Positions 42,675-51,831 of a stretch of DNA of 64,000 nucleotides are shown here, one piece after another. Made by a program: the position numbers and the translations under genes. Within the stretch, counting starts at the first letter, position 1, and each line of letters opens with the position of its first letter. The notes below the pieces were generated by a model that was not told the DNA's origin, made no database searches, and was given only the letters and a program-made list of their open reading frames with translations. The DNA is from Bacillota bacterium (GTDB taxonomy: Bacteria; Bacillota; Clostridia; Lachnospirales; Cellulosilyticaceae): contig JAEWMQ010000005.1 of the NCBI GenBank assembly GCA_023393125.1, positions 1-64,000 of the forward strand. Reading direction: 5' to 3'.

Positions 42675-43592
42675 ATGGCAGCATTAACGCCAGATCAATT
42701 TAAAATCATTGGATATAATCAGGAAGATGCAAACAGGATTGACCGCCCTACTGTTTCCTACTGGCAGGATGCCTGGAGGAGACTTAAAAAAAATCCAATA
42801 GCGATGGCATCTTTAGTTGTACTTGGGATTCTTGTGGTGATGGTCATCATTGGACCTATGATTAGAGGTTATGATTATGAGTCAATGAATGTAGTAGAAA
42901 AGAATCTAAAGCCATCTTCTAAGTACTGGTTTGGAACAGACAATCTTGGGCGTGACCTATTTTCTCGTGTATGGGTAGGCGCAAGAGCTTCCCTTGTTAT
43001 TGCTATTGTTGCAACCATGCTGAAGCTGGTTTTCGGTACAATTTATGGTGCTTTAATGGCACACTTTGGTGGCTGGGTAGATGAAGTCATGATGCGCGTG
43101 ATTGAAGTTATTAATTCTATTCCATCTCTGCTTATAACCATTCTTATTATGATGGTACTAGGCAATAACTTATTTGCACTGCTGGTAGCCCTAAGTATTA
43201 CGGCATGGTGTAATACAGCAAGACAGGTACGCGGTATGATTAAACAGTTAAGGGAATCTGAATATGTTTATGCTGCAGAAGTTCTAGGAGCAAGTCCAGT
43301 GCACATTATTATGAAACACTATATTCCTAATATGCTTGGCATCTTGATTTTAGATACAGCAACAGCAATTCCTATGTTCATTTTTACTGAGGCAGGACTT
43401 AGTTTCCTTGGAATTGGACTTAAGGCACCATCTATTAGTTTGGGTGTTCTAATTTCTATGGGACAGCAGAATATGGACTTCTATCCAGCACAGCTGTTTT
43501 TCCCATGCTGCATACTTTGTATCATCGTAATGGCGTTCAATCTTCTAGGAGATGGCCTTAGAGATGCATTAGATCCAAGACTTCGCCAATAG
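42675..43592 (+). CDS. oppC: Peptide ABC transporter permease OppC
   Basis: A 305-residue permease. The N-terminal cytoplasmic OppC region (SYWQDAWRRLKKNPIAMASL) precedes six membrane spans; FGTDNLGRDLFSRVWVGAR near 92-110 and the EAA loop YAAEVLGASPVHIIMKHYIP near 195-214 are characteristic. AGAAGGAGG upstream. Confidence 0.94.
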   Translation: MAALTPDQFKIIGYNQEDANRIDRPTVSYWQDAWRRLKKNPIAMASLVVLGILVVMVIIGPMIRGYDYESMNVVEKNLKPSSKYWFGTDNLGRDLFSRVWVGARASLVIAIVATMLKLVFGTIYGALMAHFGGWVDEVMMRVIEVINSIPSLLITILIMMVLGNNLFALLVALSITAWCNTARQVRGMIKQLRESEYVYAAEVLGASPVHIIMKHYIPNMLGILILDTATAIPMFIFTEAGLSFLGIGLKAPSISLGVLISMGQQNMDFYPAQLFFPCCILCIIVMAFNLLGDGLRDALDPRLRQ

Positions 43593-43628
43593 GGAAAAGT
43601 GAAAAAAGCGTAGACAGGAGACAAAAAA

Positions 43629-44654
43629 ATGAATGAACATAAACCTATTTTAGAAGTGAATAATCTTAGAGTTTCTTATCATACCTATGCAGGTGAGGTA
43701 AAATCTGTAAGAGGCGTCTCCTTTTCACTAGATAAGGGAGAAGCAATGGCCATTGTGGGCGAATCCGGATGTGGTAAGTCAGTAACGGCAAAGTCAATTA
43801 TTGGACTCATTAAAGGGCCTCAGGGTGAAATTAAAGAGGGTAGTGAAATTCTCTATAACGGAGAAAATATCCTAAGCTATGATAAGAAGCAGTGGAAAAA
43901 ATATAAAGGAGGAGAGTGTGCGATTATTTTCCAAGATGCTCTGGCATCTCTGAATCCTACCATGCGAGTAGGAAAGCAGATTATGGAAAACTTAATGGGG
44001 CATAAGCATATGACCAAACAGGAAGCTGCAAAGGAAGCTATTGAGATGCTTCGCCTTGTAGGAATCCCTGAGCCAGAAAAACGTGTGAAACAGTATCCAC
44101 ATGAATTTTCTGGTGGGATGCGTCAGCGTGTTATGATTGCCATTGCTTTTGCATGTGATCCTAAAGTTTTGATTTGTGATGAACCAACAACTGCACTGGA
44201 TGTAACCATTCAGGGACAGATTCTAGATATCATTAAAGGACTTCAAAAAAAGAATAGTACCTCTGTTATTATGATTACACATGACTTAGGTGTTGTTGCC
44301 AATATTGCTCAAAAAATTGCAGTTATGTATTCAGGTATTATTGTGGAATACGGAAATAGCAGAGACATTTTTTATCGCCCACGTCATCCGTATACCTGGG
44401 CTCTGATTCAGTCTGTACCACGTCTGGACCTTAAGAATAAGCAAGAGCTTGCGACGATTCCTGGAATTCCTCCAGATTTATTAAATCCACCAGTTGGATG
44501 TCCATTCTCTACAAGATGCAGATACTGTATGCCAATCTGTAAAGAAAAAATGCCTGATAAGACAGAGTTTGGTGACGGTCATACGGCAGCTTGTTGGCTC
44601 CATCATCCAATGGCACCGAAAGTAGACATGCCGGATTTGAAGGGAGGAAAATAA
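43629..44654 (+). CDS. oppD: Peptide ABC transporter ATP-binding protein OppD
   Basis: A 341-residue ATPase. Walker A GESGCGKS near 43-50, signature SGGMRQR near 161, and Walker B VLICDEPTTALD near 180-191. The C-terminal oligopeptide extension contains the four cysteines CPFSTRCRYCMPIC near 293-306, which in this family bind a [4Fe-4S] cluster. AGGAG upstream; ends 1 nt before oppF. Confidence 0.94.
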   Translation: MNEHKPILEVNNLRVSYHTYAGEVKSVRGVSFSLDKGEAMAIVGESGCGKSVTAKSIIGLIKGPQGEIKEGSEILYNGENILSYDKKQWKKYKGGECAIIFQDALASLNPTMRVGKQIMENLMGHKHMTKQEAAKEAIEMLRLVGIPEPEKRVKQYPHEFSGGMRQRVMIAIAFACDPKVLICDEPTTALDVTIQGQILDIIKGLQKKNSTSVIMITHDLGVVANIAQKIAVMYSGIIVEYGNSRDIFYRPRHPYTWALIQSVPRLDLKNKQELATIPGIPPDLLNPPVGCPFSTRCRYCMPICKEKMPDKTEFGDGHTAACWLHHPMAPKVDMPDLKGGK

Positions 44655-44655
44655 G

Positions 44656-45639
44656 ATGGCAGAAAAAGAAGTAATCCTTTCTGTACAACATTTAAAAAAG
44701 TATTTTGAGGTAGGTAAAAATGCCACATTAAAAGCCGTAGACGATGTATCTTTTGATATTTATAAAGGAGAAACGCTAGGAGTAGTAGGAGAGTCAGGAT
44801 GTGGTAAAACAACCTGTGGACGTACTTGTATTGGTCTTTATGACAGGACGGACGGAAAAGTTCTGTTTAAAGGAAAAGATGTCCATGCCTTAAGTGGAAA
44901 AGAAAAATTTGCATTTAAAAAACAAGTACAGATGGTCTTTCAAGACCCTTACGGTTCTCTTAATCCAAGAATGACAGTTTCTGATATTATTGGTGAAGGG
45001 ATAGACATTCACCATATGGCAAAGGATAAAAAGGAACGTCAGCAGATGATTTATAAGTATCTGGAACTGGTAGGACTTAATAGAGAACATGCCAATCGTT
45101 TTGTACATGAATTTTCTGGTGGTCAGCGTCAGAGAATTGGAATTGCTCGTGCGCTAGCAGTAGAGCCAGAGTTTATGGTGCTAGATGAACCCATTTCAGC
45201 ACTGGATGTTTCTATTCAGGGGCAAATTGTAAATCTCCTAGTAGAATTACAGAAAAAAATGGGACTTACCTATATGTTTGTAGCCCATGACCTTTCTATG
45301 GTAAAACATATTTCAGACAGGGTGGCAGTGCTTTATTTAGGCTCACTGGTGGAACTTACCACTTCAGAAGAGTTGTATTCAAATCCACGTCATCCTTATA
45401 CACAAGCGCTTCTTTCTGCAATTCCTATTCCAGATCCGGATATTGAAGAGGAAAGAGCTAAACAGAAAATCCATCTAGAAGGAGAAGTGCCAAGCCCCAT
45501 TAATCCTAAGCCAGGGTGTAAGTTTAGACAAAGATGTAAATATGCAAAACCAATCTGTGAAGAAAAGATGCCGGAAATGCAAGATGTAGGGAATAACCAT
45601 TTTGTTGCCTGCCATTTCTGTAACAGTGAGGAGTTTTAA
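44656..45639 (+). CDS. oppF: Peptide ABC transporter ATP-binding protein OppF
   Basis: A 327-residue ATPase partner of OppD. Walker A GESGCGKTT near 44-52, signature SGGQRQR near 155, Walker B MVLDEPISALD near 174-184 and C-terminal CKFRQRCKYAKPIC cysteines near 290-303. Starts one base after the oppD stop, with GGGAGG upstream. Confidence 0.94.
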   Translation: MAEKEVILSVQHLKKYFEVGKNATLKAVDDVSFDIYKGETLGVVGESGCGKTTCGRTCIGLYDRTDGKVLFKGKDVHALSGKEKFAFKKQVQMVFQDPYGSLNPRMTVSDIIGEGIDIHHMAKDKKERQQMIYKYLELVGLNREHANRFVHEFSGGQRQRIGIARALAVEPEFMVLDEPISALDVSIQGQIVNLLVELQKKMGLTYMFVAHDLSMVKHISDRVAVLYLGSLVELTTSEELYSNPRHPYTQALLSAIPIPDPDIEEERAKQKIHLEGEVPSPINPKPGCKFRQRCKYAKPICEEKMPEMQDVGNNHFVACHFCNSEEF

Positions 45640-45641
45640 AA

Positions 45642-45998
45642 GTGAAGAAAGTGAAAGACTGGTTGCAAGATGGATTAAAAGCCTTGGGAATAGGTGTTCT
45701 AGCCAGTAGTGTGGTAGGAATGATGCTATTTCTTTGCGGTTTTATTTTCAGCCACTTTACCCTACTTAGTGGACTGGAAGTGGCAAAAAACGGGCTGCTG
45801 CTGGTTGTAGCAATTGGCTTGTTTCTGATTGCAGGGATGCTTATGGTAAAAGGCAAGAAGCCAGAAAAACTGGATGAGAATAATGGATGGAAAAAACATT
45901 TTCAGCTCATGGGGTATAAGTCAGTAATGGGTATAATCTGCATTGCCGTTCTGATAGTGGCATCAGCAGTAGATTATTTAATCCTTTTGTTTAGATAA
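45642..45998 (+). CDS. Small membrane protein at the end of the opp operon
   Basis: A 118-residue protein starting at GTG, two bases after the oppF stop, with GAGGAG inside the oppF 3' end. Three hydrophobic spans (about 18-45, 50-70 and 92-115). Tight coupling to opp suggests an accessory role in peptide uptake, but no family is recognised. It resembles DUF3899-type small membrane proteins only in length. Confidence 0.65.
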   Translation: MKKVKDWLQDGLKALGIGVLASSVVGMMLFLCGFIFSHFTLLSGLEVAKNGLLLVVAIGLFLIAGMLMVKGKKPEKLDENNGWKKHFQLMGYKSVMGIICIAVLIVASAVDYLILLFR

Positions 45999-46049
45999 GA
46001 AAACTATTTTTCCTAAGTATATCGGATGAAAATTTAATAAGAAACTAAT

Positions 46050-46098
46050 AAAAGGTCATTGATAGAAGCAGGTCTATTTCTATCAATGATCTTTTTAG
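46050..46098 (+). terminator. Terminator of the cyuA-opp operon
   Basis: AAAGGTCATTGATAGAA / TTTCTATCAATGATCTTTTT hairpin, 50 nt after the last gene. Confidence 0.85.
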
Positions 46099-46248
46099 CA
46101 TAGTTAAGCCACTTTTTTGTGATAAGAAGTAAGCAGGAAATGACTTTGTGAGATATGAGATATAGCTAGGAATTTTAAATTTTGATAATTGTTATTATTA
46201 TTAAAACATGATACTATGTATTATAAATTGTGATATTTATGCATGATA

Positions 46249-46312
46249 AAAATAGTTATAAGAGGAACTGGTGTATGTGATTTTGAGCTCTTCTTATAGC
46301 TATTTATATTTT
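46249..46312 (+). promoter_or_regulatory. Attenuator-like hairpin upstream of the 46342 gene
   Basis: AATAGTTATAAGAGGA / TCTTCTTATAGCTATT hairpin followed by TATATTTTTT and, within 30 nt, the ribosome site of the next gene. The opp operon already ended at 46098, so this terminator probably acts on the leader of the downstream gene. The rest of the 45999-46341 gap is A/T-rich with no gene. Confidence 0.5.
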
Positions 46313-46341
46313 TTAAATTGACCAAAAGGAGACAGAATGAT

Positions 46342-46791
46342 ATGGGAATTATGGCAAAAGATATGGATTTTAATAGAGTGTTAAATGATTTAGGTAATTG
46401 TTGTTTGACTGAAAGTATATGTGGTAATTGTTCTAAGCCTGACTGTATAGTAGGCTATGCTACGAATAGTATTACAAAATGCCTTAAAGATGGTGTTACA
46501 TATGTTGTAGATGGACAAGAGGGTATACCTTTTGTTGATTTTAAGATATATGATGAAGAAGCATTTATAAAAGGAATAGCTCATATTTTGAAAATGTGCA
46601 AATCATGTAGTGAAAATCATTTTGATAATTGTATCATTAATGTTGTGCGTAATTGCTATGAGGTAGGTTTATTTGGGGAAATCCAATCATATGAAGGTAG
46701 TAATTTTAGATATTTAGCTCAGATACATAATAGTAAGCCTGATATAGCTACAAGGATAATAGATGAGTTCCATAATCCTAAAGAAGCATAA
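46342..46791 (+). CDS. Cysteine-rich hypothetical protein
   Basis: A 149-residue protein starting at ATG 46342 behind AAGGAG (10 nt). The N-terminal LGNCCLTESICGNCSKPDCI (about residues 18-37) and the later KMCKSCSENHFDNC suggest a metal or Fe-S centre with six or more Cys. The rest is helical. It lies next to the Amt-PII gene but is separated from it by a terminator. No family recognised. Confidence 0.65.
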   Translation: MGIMAKDMDFNRVLNDLGNCCLTESICGNCSKPDCIVGYATNSITKCLKDGVTYVVDGQEGIPFVDFKIYDEEAFIKGIAHILKMCKSCSENHFDNCIINVVRNCYEVGLFGEIQSYEGSNFRYLAQIHNSKPDIATRIIDEFHNPKEA

Positions 46792-46895
46792 AGTACTATA
46801 AAATAAAAATTATTTTCCGATAAAATAGTTGCAATTATTATAATTGTATAATATAATTCAAACAAAGAAAGTGATAGAAACTAATAAATGGATAG

Positions 46896-46937
46896 CAAAG
46901 GCGCTATAGATAATCATCTATAGCGCCTTTTTTTGTT
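46896..46937 (+). terminator. Terminator before amt
   Basis: AAAGGCGCTATAGAT / ATCTATAGCGCCTTTTTTT, a compact and strong hairpin. Confidence 0.85.
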
Positions 46938-47040
46938 TCTTAAACTTTCATTAAGAATACAACTAGTCAAGTGACATCTTAGGAGACAGTATGGTAAAGA
47001 GGCCTATATGAAAAAATATAGTATATTAGGGGGAATGAGT

Positions 47041-48741
47041 ATGTATTCATCTGTAAGTGTAATTTGGGTGTTAGTGGCAGCGGCGTTGGTATTTTTCATG
47101 CAAGCGGGGTTTGCTATGGTAGAAACAGGTTTTACAAGGGCAAAAAATGCCGGAAATATCATTATGAAAAATTTAATGGATTTTGCAATTGGTACGCCGA
47201 TTTACTGGTTTTTTGGATTTGGACTGATGTTTGCAGGTAGTAGTGCCTTGGTGGGAGGTATTGATATCTTTAGTACAGGAGATTATGCCTCTGTTTTACC
47301 AGTAGGTATTCCTAAATATGTATTTTTTATTTTCCAAACAGTATTTTGTGCTACAGCAGCAACCATTGTTTCTGGAGCTATGGCTGAAAGAACAAAGTTC
47401 ATTTCATACTGTATCTATAGTGCAGTAATTAGTGCGGTGATTTATCCTATTTCTGGTCACTGGATATGGGGTGGTGGATGGCTTTCTCAATTAGGTTTTC
47501 ATGACTTTGCAGGTTCAACGGCTGTTCATATGGTAGGTGGTGTTGCAGCCCTTGTTGGTGCAAAGATATTAGGACCTAGAATTGGTAAATACACTAAAGA
47601 TGGCAAGGCAAAGGCTATACCAGGTCATAGTATTACCCTCGGGGCTTTAGGTGTATTTATCCTTTGGTTCTGCTGGTTTGGATTTAATGGTGGCTCTACT
47701 GTAAATGCAGAAGGTGATGCTTCTTTAATCGCTATGGGTTCTATCTTTACAACCACTAACTTAGCAGCAGCAGTAGCAACATTAACGACTATGATCATTA
47801 CATGGATTCGCTATAAAAAACCAGATGTTTCAATGACTTTAAATGGTTCTCTTGCAGGTCTTGTAGCCATTACAGCAGGGTGTGATGTTGTAGACCCTAT
47901 GGGCGCATTCTTTATTGGTATTATCGCAGGATTTGTTGTTGTATTTGGTATTGAGTTTATTGAAAAAGTATTAAAGATTGATGATCCTGTTGGTGCAATT
48001 GGTGTGCATGGCTGTTGTGGAGCAGCAGGTACAATTTTAACAGGTCTCTTCTCTACTTCTGAAGGACTTTTTTATGGTCACGGTGCACAGTTCTTAGGCA
48101 TTCAAATCTTAGGTGTTATTTCAGTATTTTGCTGGGTTGCTGTTACTATGACGATTGTATTTCAAATTTTAAAACATACCGTTGGTTTAAGAGTATCAGC
48201 AGAAGAAGAAATAAGTGGTCTAGATTTGCCAGAACATGGTTTAGTGAGTGCTTATGCTGATTTCTATACTATGGGCGGTATGGCATCAAGAGAAATCGCT
48301 AGTACAGTAGAGAGTGGAAAAGTAAGCCCAGAGATTGCTGTTCCAGTAGAACGTGCAGCAAGTCCAGTTCTAGTTGGTTCTGATGTAAAAATGACACAAA
48401 TCAGGATTATTACTAAAGAGAGTCAGTTCGAGGCATTAAAAGCAGCTATGAATCAAATTGGTATTACGGGTATGACGGTTAATCATGTATTAGGGTGTGG
48501 TATGCAAAAAGGTTCAACAGAATATTATCGCGGTGCCCCTCTGGAAATCAACTTGCTTCCTAAAATTCAGATAGATATTGTAGTATGTAAGATTCCAGTA
48601 AGTACTGTTGTAGAAGAAGCTAAACGTGTGCTTTACACAGGTCATATTGGAGATGGTAAAATCTTTGTATATGACGTAGAAAATGTGATAAAAGTACGTA
48701 CGGGAGAAGAAGGTTATGATGCTTTGCAAGATATTCAATAA
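47041..48741 (+). CDS. amt: Ammonium transporter fused to a PII signalling domain
   Basis: About 566 residues. The first ~400 form an eleven-span Amt channel (FFMQAGFAMVETGFTRAKNA, the GGSTVN and DPVGAIGVHGCCGAAG segments with pore His). A PII (GlnK-like) domain follows (TQIRIITKESQFEALKAAM to the VIKVRTGEEGYDAL ending). The PII T-loop carries EYYRGAPLEINLLPK. Fusion places the nitrogen sensor directly under its channel, replacing the usual separate glnK gene. I start at 47041 behind AGGGGG; in-frame ATGs at 47008 and 47035 are alternatives. Confidence 0.92.
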   Translation: MYSSVSVIWVLVAAALVFFMQAGFAMVETGFTRAKNAGNIIMKNLMDFAIGTPIYWFFGFGLMFAGSSALVGGIDIFSTGDYASVLPVGIPKYVFFIFQTVFCATAATIVSGAMAERTKFISYCIYSAVISAVIYPISGHWIWGGGWLSQLGFHDFAGSTAVHMVGGVAALVGAKILGPRIGKYTKDGKAKAIPGHSITLGALGVFILWFCWFGFNGGSTVNAEGDASLIAMGSIFTTTNLAAAVATLTTMIITWIRYKKPDVSMTLNGSLAGLVAITAGCDVVDPMGAFFIGIIAGFVVVFGIEFIEKVLKIDDPVGAIGVHGCCGAAGTILTGLFSTSEGLFYGHGAQFLGIQILGVISVFCWVAVTMTIVFQILKHTVGLRVSAEEEISGLDLPEHGLVSAYADFYTMGGMASREIASTVESGKVSPEIAVPVERAASPVLVGSDVKMTQIRIITKESQFEALKAAMNQIGITGMTVNHVLGCGMQKGSTEYYRGAPLEINLLPKIQIDIVVCKIPVSTVVEEAKRVLYTGHIGDGKIFVYDVENVIKVRTGEEGYDALQDIQ

Positions 48742-48796
48742 GGAATAAAGAGACATAAAGCATACAAAGTAAAATGAATAATACTCTGATGAAATG

Positions 48797-48848
48797 AAAA
48801 GAGCGTGTTATCAAACAAGCATATACTTGGTTGATAACACGCTCTTTT
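48797..48848 (+). terminator. Terminator of amt
   Basis: AAAAGAGCGTGTTATCAA / TTGATAACACGCTCTTTT hairpin 55 nt after the stop codon. Confidence 0.85.
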
Positions 48849-48992
48849 ATATGATAGGATTCTGCTTTTCTATCATACCTTTTAATTTATTCAAAAAAGA
48901 TGATTCGGTTACTATTTAAAGTGTAATAAAAAACCTATTTCGAGATATAGTTAAAAGGTATAGCAGATTCATAAGATTAAGTAAATTTTAAA

Positions 48993-49021
48993 TTGACAAA
49001 TAAATGCTCACAGTATATATT
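48993..49021 (+). promoter_or_regulatory. Promoter of the sulfate assimilation operon
   Basis: TTGACA (48993-48998), exactly 17 nt, then TATATT (49016-49021): a near-consensus housekeeping promoter 70 nt upstream of the first gene. The 48849-49091 gap otherwise holds only A/T-rich DNA; no S-box or other riboswitch is evident. Confidence 0.75.
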
Positions 49022-49091
49022 TAATACCATACTAAAAACATATATTTACTAGGAAATGAAAAAGTAAATATAAAAAAGGGGTGACTAAGAA

Positions 49092-50153
49092 ATGTCAAAA
49101 GTATTTAGCGGTAATAAAACATGGAAAAGATTTCTTAAGGTAGTAGGTATAGGATGCATGTTAGCCATGGGCGTGAGTGGCTGTAGTAATACTGAAAAAG
49201 AAGCGAGTACAGCAGATACTGTTGAGCTTTTGAATGTTTCTTATGATCCAACGAGAGAACTTTATACACAGTACAATGAAGCCTTTAGTAAGTACTGGGA
49301 GCAAAAGACAGGGCAGAAGGTAACGATTAATCAGTCTCATGGAGGTTCTGGTAAACAAGGTAGGGCAGTTATAGAGGGGCTTGAAGCGGATGTCGTTACT
49401 TTAGCACTTGGTTATGATATTGACGCCGTAAGTGATGCAGGACTAATCGATGAGAAATGGCAAGCAGAGTTTGAGCATAACAGTTCGCCTTATACCTCAA
49501 CTATTGTATTTTTAGTGAGAAAAGATAATCCAAAAGACATTACAGACTGGGATGACTTAATTAGAGAAGATGTGTCTGTCATTACACCTAACCCTAAAAC
49601 TTCAGGTGGAGCAAGATGGAACTACCTTGCAGCCTGGGCTTATGGATTAGAAACTTTTAATGGTGATGAAGCTGCTACAACAGATTTTATTAAAAAACTC
49701 TATGAAAACGTAGAAGTTTTAGACTCTGGAGCAAGGGGAGCTACTACTACCTTTGTGGAAAGAGGCATAGGTGATGTGCTTTTAGCATGGGAGAATGAAG
49801 CATTTTTATCTATAAATGAATTAGGAAAAGATCAATTTGATATCGTTGTACCTTCAATCAGTATTTTAGCAGAGCCACCAGTTGCTATCGTAGATGATGT
49901 AGTTGATAAGAAGGGGACTAGAGAAGTAGCAACGGCATACTTAGAGTATTTATATTCTGACGAGGGTCAAGAGATTGCAGCAAAGAATTATTATAGACCA
50001 ATCAATGAAGAAATTGCTAAGAAGTATAAGGATTACTTCCCAGAAGTCAAAATGGTGACTATAGATGAAGTCTTTGGCGGCTGGCGAGTAACGCAGGAAA
50101 AACATTTTGCTGACGGTGGTATATTTGATCAGATTTATGTACCAGCCAAATAA
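49092..50153 (+). CDS. sbp: Sulfate ABC transporter substrate-binding lipoprotein
   Basis: A 353-residue extracellular sulfate/thiosulfate-binding protein, anchored through the lipobox VSGC (Cys31). LLNVSYDPTRELYTQYNEAF near 44-63, QSHGGSGKQGRAVIEGLEAD near 77-96 and the NPKTSGGARWNY site near 167 are family signatures. It delivers sulfate to CysTWA, encoded immediately downstream with an 17-nt gap. Confidence 0.94.
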   Translation: MSKVFSGNKTWKRFLKVVGIGCMLAMGVSGCSNTEKEASTADTVELLNVSYDPTRELYTQYNEAFSKYWEQKTGQKVTINQSHGGSGKQGRAVIEGLEADVVTLALGYDIDAVSDAGLIDEKWQAEFEHNSSPYTSTIVFLVRKDNPKDITDWDDLIREDVSVITPNPKTSGGARWNYLAAWAYGLETFNGDEAATTDFIKKLYENVEVLDSGARGATTTFVERGIGDVLLAWENEAFLSINELGKDQFDIVVPSISILAEPPVAIVDDVVDKKGTREVATAYLEYLYSDEGQEIAAKNYYRPINEEIAKKYKDYFPEVKMVTIDEVFGGWRVTQEKHFADGGIFDQIYVPAK

Positions 50154-50170
50154 TAAGTAGGGGGTTTAAG

Positions 50171-50995
50171 ATGAAGCGAGTAAAGCGAGTTATACCAGGT
50201 TTTAGGCTAACGCTAGGAATGACATTAGTGTTTTTAAGCTTAATTGTAATCATACCACTTTCTAGTGTCGTACTGAAATCAGCAGATATGGGCGTGCAGG
50301 GCTTTCTTGACACGGTATTAAATCCTAGAGCACTTGCCAGTTATAGGGTGAGTTTTGGCTGTGCTTTTATGGCGGCACTAATTAATGGGGTATTTGGGTT
50401 AATCTTAGCGTGGACCTTAGTGAGATATGAATTTCCTTTTAAGCATTTTTTAAATGGGTGCATCGACTTACCCTTTGCTTTACCAACGGCAGTAGCTGGG
50501 ATTGCTTTAACAACGCTTTACTCTGAGAATGGATGGATTGGCAAAGTCTTACATCAGGTAGGCATTAAAGGTTCTTTTTCTACTTTTGGTATTACTGTAG
50601 CCCTTATTTTTACAGGGCTACCTTTTGTCGTAAGAACCTTGCAGCCTATTTTGGAAACCTTAGATGGGCAGTATGAAGAAGCAGCTACCATGTTAGGTGC
50701 AGGGCCTGTTAGAACTTTTATAAAGGTGATTTTCCCTGAGTTATTGGCACCTTTATTAACAGGCTTTGCCTTGGCTTTTGCTAGAGGCGTAGGGGAGTAT
50801 GGCAGTGTTGTTTTTATAGCAGGCAATATGCCAATGAAGACAGAGATTGCACCACTCCTCATTATGGCGAAGCTAGAACAATATGATTATGCAGGTGCTA
50901 CGGCTATTGCAGTGATTATGCTGCTTATATCTTTTGTGATGCTACTCTTTATTAATCTGATTGCACACTATAATAACAAATTTGTAAGGGGGTAA
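50171..50995 (+). CDS. cysT: Sulfate ABC transporter permease CysT
   Basis: A 274-residue permease with six spans. LPFALPTAVAGIALTTLY near 98-115 and the EAA loop (EEAATMLGAGPVRTFIKVIF) near 175-194 identify it as CysT/CysU; AGGGGG precedes the ATG. Forms the channel with CysW. Confidence 0.93.
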   Translation: MKRVKRVIPGFRLTLGMTLVFLSLIVIIPLSSVVLKSADMGVQGFLDTVLNPRALASYRVSFGCAFMAALINGVFGLILAWTLVRYEFPFKHFLNGCIDLPFALPTAVAGIALTTLYSENGWIGKVLHQVGIKGSFSTFGITVALIFTGLPFVVRTLQPILETLDGQYEEAATMLGAGPVRTFIKVIFPELLAPLLTGFALAFARGVGEYGSVVFIAGNMPMKTEIAPLLIMAKLEQYDYAGATAIAVIMLLISFVMLLFINLIAHYNNKFVRG

Positions 50996-51000
50996 GAAGA

Positions 51001-51831
51001 GTGAATACAGATCAAATTAGAAAAAAGACTTCTTTAATTAGAAAAAGCTTAATAGGAATAAGTATAGCTTTTCTTACTCTTATGTTAGGGTTTCCTCTCG
51101 TCCTCATTATCATAGAGGCCTTAAAAAAAGGATTTGTAGAGTATGGTAGGGCCATTATAGAGCCTAATACCCTAGCAGCACTAAAGCTTACACTGCTTGC
51201 AACCATAGTAGCTGTTACGGTAAATACACTATTTGGCCTTTGCGCAGCATGGGCAATTACTAAGTTTCAATTTAAGGGAAAGAATTTTCTGCTTAGTTTT
51301 ATTGATTTACCATTTGCCATTTCCCCTGTTATTGCAGGTTTAATCTTTGTATTAAGCTTTGGTAGAGAAGGACAGTTCCATGAGCTTTTAACTATTTTTG
51401 GAATTAAGATTATATTTGCAGTGCCAGGGATTATATTAGCGACTATTTTTGTAACCTTTCCTTTTGTAGCCAGAGAGATTATCCCCCTTATGGAGTCACA
51501 AGGTTGTGAAGAAGAGGTGGCAGCGGCTTTAATGGGTGCTAAGGGAGGAACGATTTTTAGAAGAGTGACCTTACCTAATATTAAGTGGGGACTACTTTAT
51601 GGCATCATCTTGTGTAGTGCAAGGGCTATGGGTGAGTTTGGCGCAGTATCTGTTGTGTCGGGACATATACGTGGTAAGACAAATACTTTGCCATTACACA
51701 TTGAAATCTTATATAACGAGTATCAGTTTACAGCTGCTTTTAGTGTGGCATCTGTTTTGGTCATTATTGCAGTCGTGATATTAATTCTTAGAAATCTGGT
51801 AGAGAAAAAAGCTAAAAGGGGTGACCTATAA
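51001..51831 (+). CDS. cysW: Sulfate ABC transporter permease CysW
   Basis: A 276-residue permease starting at GTG, five bases after cysT. IDLPFAISPVIAGLIFVL near 98-115, EEVAAALMGAKGGTIFRRVT near 171-190 and GEFGAVSVVSGHIRGKTNTL near 213-232 are CysW features. The stop overlaps the cysA start by one base. Confidence 0.93.
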   Translation: MNTDQIRKKTSLIRKSLIGISIAFLTLMLGFPLVLIIIEALKKGFVEYGRAIIEPNTLAALKLTLLATIVAVTVNTLFGLCAAWAITKFQFKGKNFLLSFIDLPFAISPVIAGLIFVLSFGREGQFHELLTIFGIKIIFAVPGIILATIFVTFPFVAREIIPLMESQGCEEEVAAALMGAKGGTIFRRVTLPNIKWGLLYGIILCSARAMGEFGAVSVVSGHIRGKTNTLPLHIEILYNEYQFTAAFSVASVLVIIAVVILILRNLVEKKAKRGDL